Positions 23,699 to 25,306 of a stretch of DNA of 25,306 bases are shown here, piece after piece (position 1 is the first letter of the stretch; every line of letters starts with the position of its first letter). Source of the DNA: a virus; the IMG/VR virus record IMGVR_UViG_3300041407_000139, positions 1 to 25,306 of that record; one strand, 5' to 3'. The notes under the pieces were generated by a model, which ran no database searches, was not told where the DNA came from, and saw only the letters and a program-made list of their open reading frames with translations. The position numbers were made by a program, and so were the translations under genes.

Positions 23699-23754
23699 CC
23701 CGCCGGTAACGCATAAGGGGTAAGGTTCGCGGAGCCAGCAAGGAACCGCGCGCT

Positions 23755-24024
23755 ATGCCTAGGGATGAAATTTCCGCATCGGTCGGCCAGCCTTCTTCTC
23801 CGGGGCGGGGCACGGCATTGGGTAAGGTGTTGCGCTTCCTTGCGGCGCGGGGACGGGAGGCATCAACATATAGGGGGTTGATGCTCTGCCTGACCGCTCT
23901 GGGTGTGGTTCTCCGGCCAGAAGTCGGAGAAGCGCTGATTGCCGTTGGCCTGGCGGTGAGCGGCCTGATTGGGGTTTTGCTTCCGGATGCTCCCGATGTG
24001 GCACAACCCCCGCCGGCGCAATAG
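23755..24024 (+). CDS. Putative holin or holin-like membrane protein, 89 aa
   Basis: The product has a basic, polar N-terminus (about residues 1-36), then two hydrophobic segments, TYRGLMLCLTALGVVL (about 38-54) and GEALIAVGLAVSGLIGVLLP (about 58-76), separated by a short RPEV turn, and an Asp/Pro-rich tail. The turn and the GLIGVLLPDA end resemble a family of small phage membrane proteins often labelled holins. Next to two peptidoglycan hydrolases, a role in permeabilising the membrane for the GH24 lysozyme is the best inference. AAGGA at 23740-23744 precedes the ATG by 10 bases. Only two membrane segments would make it class II-like. Confidence 0.7.
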   Translation: MPRDEISASVGQPSSPGRGTALGKVLRFLAARGREASTYRGLMLCLTALGVVLRPEVGEALIAVGLAVSGLIGVLLPDAPDVAQPPPAQ

Positions 24025-24025
24025 C

Positions 24026-24295
24026 ATGGGAACGCGCCGCCTCCAGCGCATCCCGGACACGGAAATCTGCCGGCTGTACCTGGCCAACGAGTGCCGCCAA
24101 CTGATCGGTTTGCGCGCCGGGCTGTATGACAAAGAGGTTCTGGCCGTGCTGGCGCGCAATGGCGTGGCGCTTCGCTCCCGCGAGGAAGCCAAGGCACTGG
24201 CGGCGGCGGCGGCCACGCGGACCCGGATGAAGGGCACGCTCCGCCTGAAACAACGAGATCCGGCGGTTGGATCTGATCCAGTTCCGCCCGGATGA
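24026..24295 (+). CDS. Small helix-turn-helix-like protein, 89 aa
   Basis: The ATG at 24026 is one base after the stop of the holin-like gene, so it is probably coupled. An upstream ATG in the same frame would overlap that gene. Residues about 9-50, IPDTEICRLYLANECRQLIG followed by a turn, a second helix (DKEVLAVLARNG) and VALRSREEAK, follow the homeodomain-like pattern seen in small phage regulators and terminase small subunits. The rest is an Ala-rich, basic helix and a disordered tail. DNA binding is inferred from this pattern only. It could act as a late regulator or as a terminase small subunit, since neither is seen elsewhere in this window. Confidence 0.65.
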   Translation: MGTRRLQRIPDTEICRLYLANECRQLIGLRAGLYDKEVLAVLARNGVALRSREEAKALAAAAATRTRMKGTLRLKQRDPAVGSDPVPPG

Positions 24296-24324
24296 GGGGG
24301 GAGGGCTGTTGCTCCCCTCCCCCC
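24296..24324 (+). terminator. G-rich stem-loop after the last plus-strand gene
   Basis: GGGGGGAGGG (24296-24305) pairs perfectly with CCCTCCCCCC (24315-24324) across a 9-base loop and begins directly after the stop TGA. There is no T-run, so it is a very stable 3'-end hairpin or a weak terminator. The G-run could also form a quadruplex. Confidence 0.55.
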
Positions 24325-24576
24325 TCCAGTTCGGAACAAAGAAGGAACGCTTGCGGGCGCCGGCGATTTAGGGCACTGTGCTGGCACGTCTTCCCGTTCG
24401 CGCCGGGGGTGGCGTTCTTGCCTTGGTTGACTTCTTGTTCGTAATGTCGAAGCACGGAACGGCGGCCTTTTCTGCGAGATGGGGCCGCCGTTTTGCTGTG
24501 CGCGCGGTGGCTGGTTTGTGCGAACGGGCCGCCGCGCTGCATGGAAAGAAAGATAGCTAGAAAGGGACCTAGATAG
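24325..24576. other. Intergenic stretch at the meeting point of the two strands
   Basis: About 250 bases without a convincing gene. It holds an inverted repeat (24458-24494) and a palindrome (24569-24584). A GTG-started frame at 24378-24560 (60 codons) runs through both stem arms, has a low-information Arg/Ala-rich sequence and no ribosome site, so I do not call it. No clear promoter pair was found. Confidence 0.6.
24458..24494 (+). terminator. Probable intrinsic terminator in the converging region
   Basis: AACGGCGGCC (24458-24467) and GGCCGCCGTT (24483-24492) form a perfect 10-bp stem with a 15-base loop. The plus strand continues with a short T run (24491-24494). It would end plus-strand late transcripts. 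The T-run is short, so efficiency is uncertain. Confidence 0.65.
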
Positions 24577-24593
24577 CTATCTAGCTTTCTTTT
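24543..24593. terminator. CTAG-rich dyad, likely bidirectional 3' end element
   Basis: Inside is the perfect 16-base palindrome CTAGATAGCTATCTAG (24569-24584). AGATAGCTA on its left (24551-24559) also pairs with TAGCTATCT inside it. The flanks are A/G-rich on the left (GGAAAGAAAG) and T-rich on the right (CTTTCTTTT), so an RNA from either strand could form a stem followed by a T-rich or A-rich tract. It covers the stop codon of the minus-strand gene at 24577. Confidence 0.55.
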
Positions 24594-24765
24594 CGGCTTC
24601 CCCCGCATCCCGATCCATCGCCTCATCCAACTGCTGGAGCATCGCCTTCAGTTCGCTGGCTTCGCGCATGGCCGCGATCAGGGCGGCTTGGAGCCGGTGG
24701 TTCTCCAGACCAAGGGCGGCCAACTCGCCTTCAAGCTGTTCGATCTTGGTGAGATCATGGGGCAT
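24577..24765 (-). CDS. Small coiled-coil protein, 62 aa
   Basis: ATG at 24765 (minus strand) is preceded at 9 bases by AAGGAG (24775-24780), which decides the start over a longer frame to 24852. The peptide MPHDLTKIEQLEGELAALGL continues as one long helix with heptads of Leu/Ala (ENHRLQAALIAAMREASEL ... MLQQLDEAMDRD) and a charged tail AEKKAR. It would form a dimeric or trimeric coiled coil. No family is recognised. It is the last of a row of very small minus-strand genes, presumably early or accessory genes, with the stop in the CTAG dyad. Confidence 0.78.
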   Translation of the reverse strand: MPHDLTKIEQLEGELAALGLENHRLQAALIAAMREASELKAMLQQLDEAMDRDAGEAEKKAR

Positions 24766-24790
24766 CGGGTTTCTCTCCTTTCCAGTGGGT

Positions 24791-24961
24791 TCACCCGCGG
24801 ATAGAAGCGGTTGCGGGTTCCTCGTGCCCGCACTCGCGGCAGCGAACAGCAATGAGGCTGGAGCTGCGGGTGCGGGGATTGGACGATGTGATCTGGATCA
24901 TGCGGGCGGGATCGTCGTTGCCGCACTTCGGGCAGGTCGCGGGGACGTTGTGCAGGCTCAA
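24791..24961 (-). CDS. Small zinc-ribbon protein, 56 aa, TTG start
   Basis: Two CxxC pairs, CPKCGN (near the N-terminus) and CRECGHEEP (near the C-terminus), are spaced by about 26 residues, as in a zinc ribbon. The TTG at 24961 is preceded at 5 bases by AAGGAGG (24967-24973), a near-perfect ribosome site, so it is preferred over the GTG at 24994, whose frame contains that site and has none of its own. The segment between the pairs (MIQITSSNPRTRSSSLIAV) is polar. Small phage zinc ribbons may bind nucleic acid or host transcription proteins, which is inference. The gene follows a dyad at 24977-25006. Confidence 0.8.
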   Translation of the reverse strand: MSLHNVPATCPKCGNDDPARMIQITSSNPRTRSSSLIAVRCRECGHEEPATASIRG

Positions 24962-24966
24962 GGGGG

Positions 24967-24973
24967 CCTCCTT
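24967..24973 (-). promoter_or_regulatory. Shine-Dalgarno that sets the TTG start of the zinc-ribbon gene
   Basis: On the minus strand the sequence reads AAGGAGG, 5 bases before TTG (24961-24959). It is the strongest ribosome site in the window and the main reason to place the start at TTG. Confidence 0.75.
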
Positions 24974-24976
24974 TCC

Positions 24977-25006
24977 AGTGTCCGGAAAAGTCACTTATCG
25001 GACACT
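24977..25006. promoter_or_regulatory. Nested dyad symmetry upstream of the zinc-ribbon gene
   Basis: AGTGTCCG (24977-24984) and CGGACACT (24999-25006) are perfect complements spaced by 14 bases. Within the spacer, AAGTCACTT is itself symmetric around its central C. The right arm ends in the stop codon of the gene at 25006-25140, and the left arm is 3 bases from the ribosome site of the zinc-ribbon gene. It could be a two-site operator or an RNA hairpin that controls the downstream gene. Confidence 0.6.
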
Positions 25007-25140
25007 CACGCCGCGATCAGGAAGGCCGCGAAGATCGTTAAGGCGTTCATGATCATGTTCACGCCGCTGATGAAGAGGATCAGGTGAGATTGGCGTTCCA
25101 AGTTGGCGATCCGGTCATTCAGCGGCGGCGGCTGTTCCAT
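25006..25140 (-). CDS. Very small single-membrane-segment protein, 44 aa
   Basis: This gene was read directly from the minus strand. ATG at 25140, with AGGTG about 9 bases before it, opens MEQPPPLNDRIANLERQSHL, followed by a hydrophobic segment of about 24 residues (ILFISGVNMIMNALTIFAAF...) and the stop TGA at 25008-25006. A short amphipathic N-terminal helix plus one membrane helix is typical of phage-encoded membrane peptides, such as superinfection-exclusion or small holin-like proteins, but no family is recognised. The frame, ribosome site and clean fit between neighbours support it as a real gene. Confidence 0.72.
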   Translation of the reverse strand: MEQPPPLNDRIANLERQSHLILFISGVNMIMNALTIFAAFLIAA

Positions 25141-25158
25141 AATCAGGCACCTTTCAAG

Positions 25159-25305
25159 CTAACGGCGGGTTAGGTTGGGCGGTGGGCCTATGCTACAGGT
25201 GTAAGCCGTCAAAGGCCGGTTCGCTTCGCCATCGGCGCGGCGCGGATACTTGGGTGAGCGCTGGCGCCAGAACGCCATGGCTTCGGTGGCGTCGGCAAAG
25301 GATTT
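25159..25305 (-). CDS. 3' end of an unknown minus-strand gene (cut at right edge)
   Basis: The minus strand is open from the window edge to TAG at 25161-25159, coding 48 residues that include KSFADATEAMAFWRQRSPKY, then a basic Arg-rich stretch and a Pro-rich end (IGPPPNLTRR). The sequence is protein-like and in the same direction as the next three genes, with 18 bases to the next start. The other two frames on this strand are less convincing. No family can be named from so short a piece. Confidence 0.55.
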   Translation of the reverse strand, partial: KSFADATEAMAFWRQRSPKYPRRADGEANRPLTAYTCSIGPPPNLTRR

Positions 25306-25306
25306 C

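Noticed and set aside
24378-24560. Plus-strand 60-codon frame with GTG start in the converging region
   Set aside because: It runs through a 10-bp stem with T tract, lacks a ribosome site and has low-information sequence.
23445-24626. Minus-strand open frame (393 codons) opposite the lysis genes
   Set aside because: Pro/Arg/Ser-rich shadow that covers several small plus-strand genes and the hairpins; no ribosome site or family pattern.
24962-24994. GTG at 24994 as start of the zinc-ribbon gene
   Set aside because: It has no ribosome site, and the added residues would be coded by the strong AAGGAGG that serves the TTG at 24961.
1-25306. tRNA genes, integrase, attachment sites or insertion sequences
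   Set aside because: I searched for cloverleaf-type arms, integrase or transposase motifs and terminal inverted repeats by eye and found none that I could support.

Overview
This window is a GC-rich stretch of a tailed bacteriophage genome (or prophage) that carries most of a late module: head, tail, DNA-ejection and lysis genes. The start of a second module on the opposite strand lies at the right edge. The gene set and order (P22-type portal, scaffold, coat, gp4-like head-completion protein, gp10-like DNA-stabilization protein, gp7-like and larger ejection proteins, tail fibre) point to a short-tailed phage of P22-like virion plan. The coat protein, however, looks like the N4-gp56 family. 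GATC is clearly enriched and GANTC looks sparse. The latter would fit an alphaproteobacterial host with CcrM-type methylation, but the host assignment is only a guess. No integrase, tRNA, CRISPR array, insertion sequence or rRNA was seen.

Layout. 1-4123: portal (cut at the left edge), a 145-residue unknown, and a 714-residue 'polyvalent'-type protein that combines a HEXXH zincin-like LPD region with an ADP-ribosyltransferase-like domain. 4124-4285: two successive hairpins, the second a convincing intrinsic terminator, then a 22-bp direct repeat. 4286-7477: scaffold, major coat protein and three small head or head-completion proteins. 7481-13371: a decoration/adhesion block. Two large proteins here carry discoidin-like, LamG-like and MAM-like domains separated by a family of roughly 20-residue repeats. 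A 272-residue structural protein lies between them and a small BppU-like protein follows. 13368-16107: gp10-like protein, a coiled-coil protein with four repeated motifs, a small structural protein and a GNAT-fold protein. 16098-21349: three ejection proteins, one with a lytic-transglycosylase domain. 21388-22404: tail fibre with a collar domain and HxH metal-binding-type motifs.

22433-24295 is the lysis region: a secreted SleB-like hydrolase, a GH24 lysozyme, two very small coupled ORFs, a holin-like membrane protein and a small HTH-like protein. 24296-24576 holds hairpins and no convincing gene, and it is the point where the two transcription directions converge. 24577-25306 on the minus strand holds three very small genes with good Shine-Dalgarno sites (coiled coil, zinc ribbon, one-TM peptide) and the 3' end of a fourth gene.

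Nearly all late genes abut or overlap by 1-10 bases, so translation is probably coupled. The portal, scaffold and coat build the head. The gp4-like and gp10-like proteins seal it, and the ejection proteins and transglycosylase open the envelope. The fibre and lectin-like proteins bind the host, and the lysis genes release progeny. The most unusual elements are the polyvalent enzyme in the head operon, the bead-like repeats with inserted lectin-like cassettes, the hairpins over two start codons, and the dyads in the minus-strand micro-gene module.
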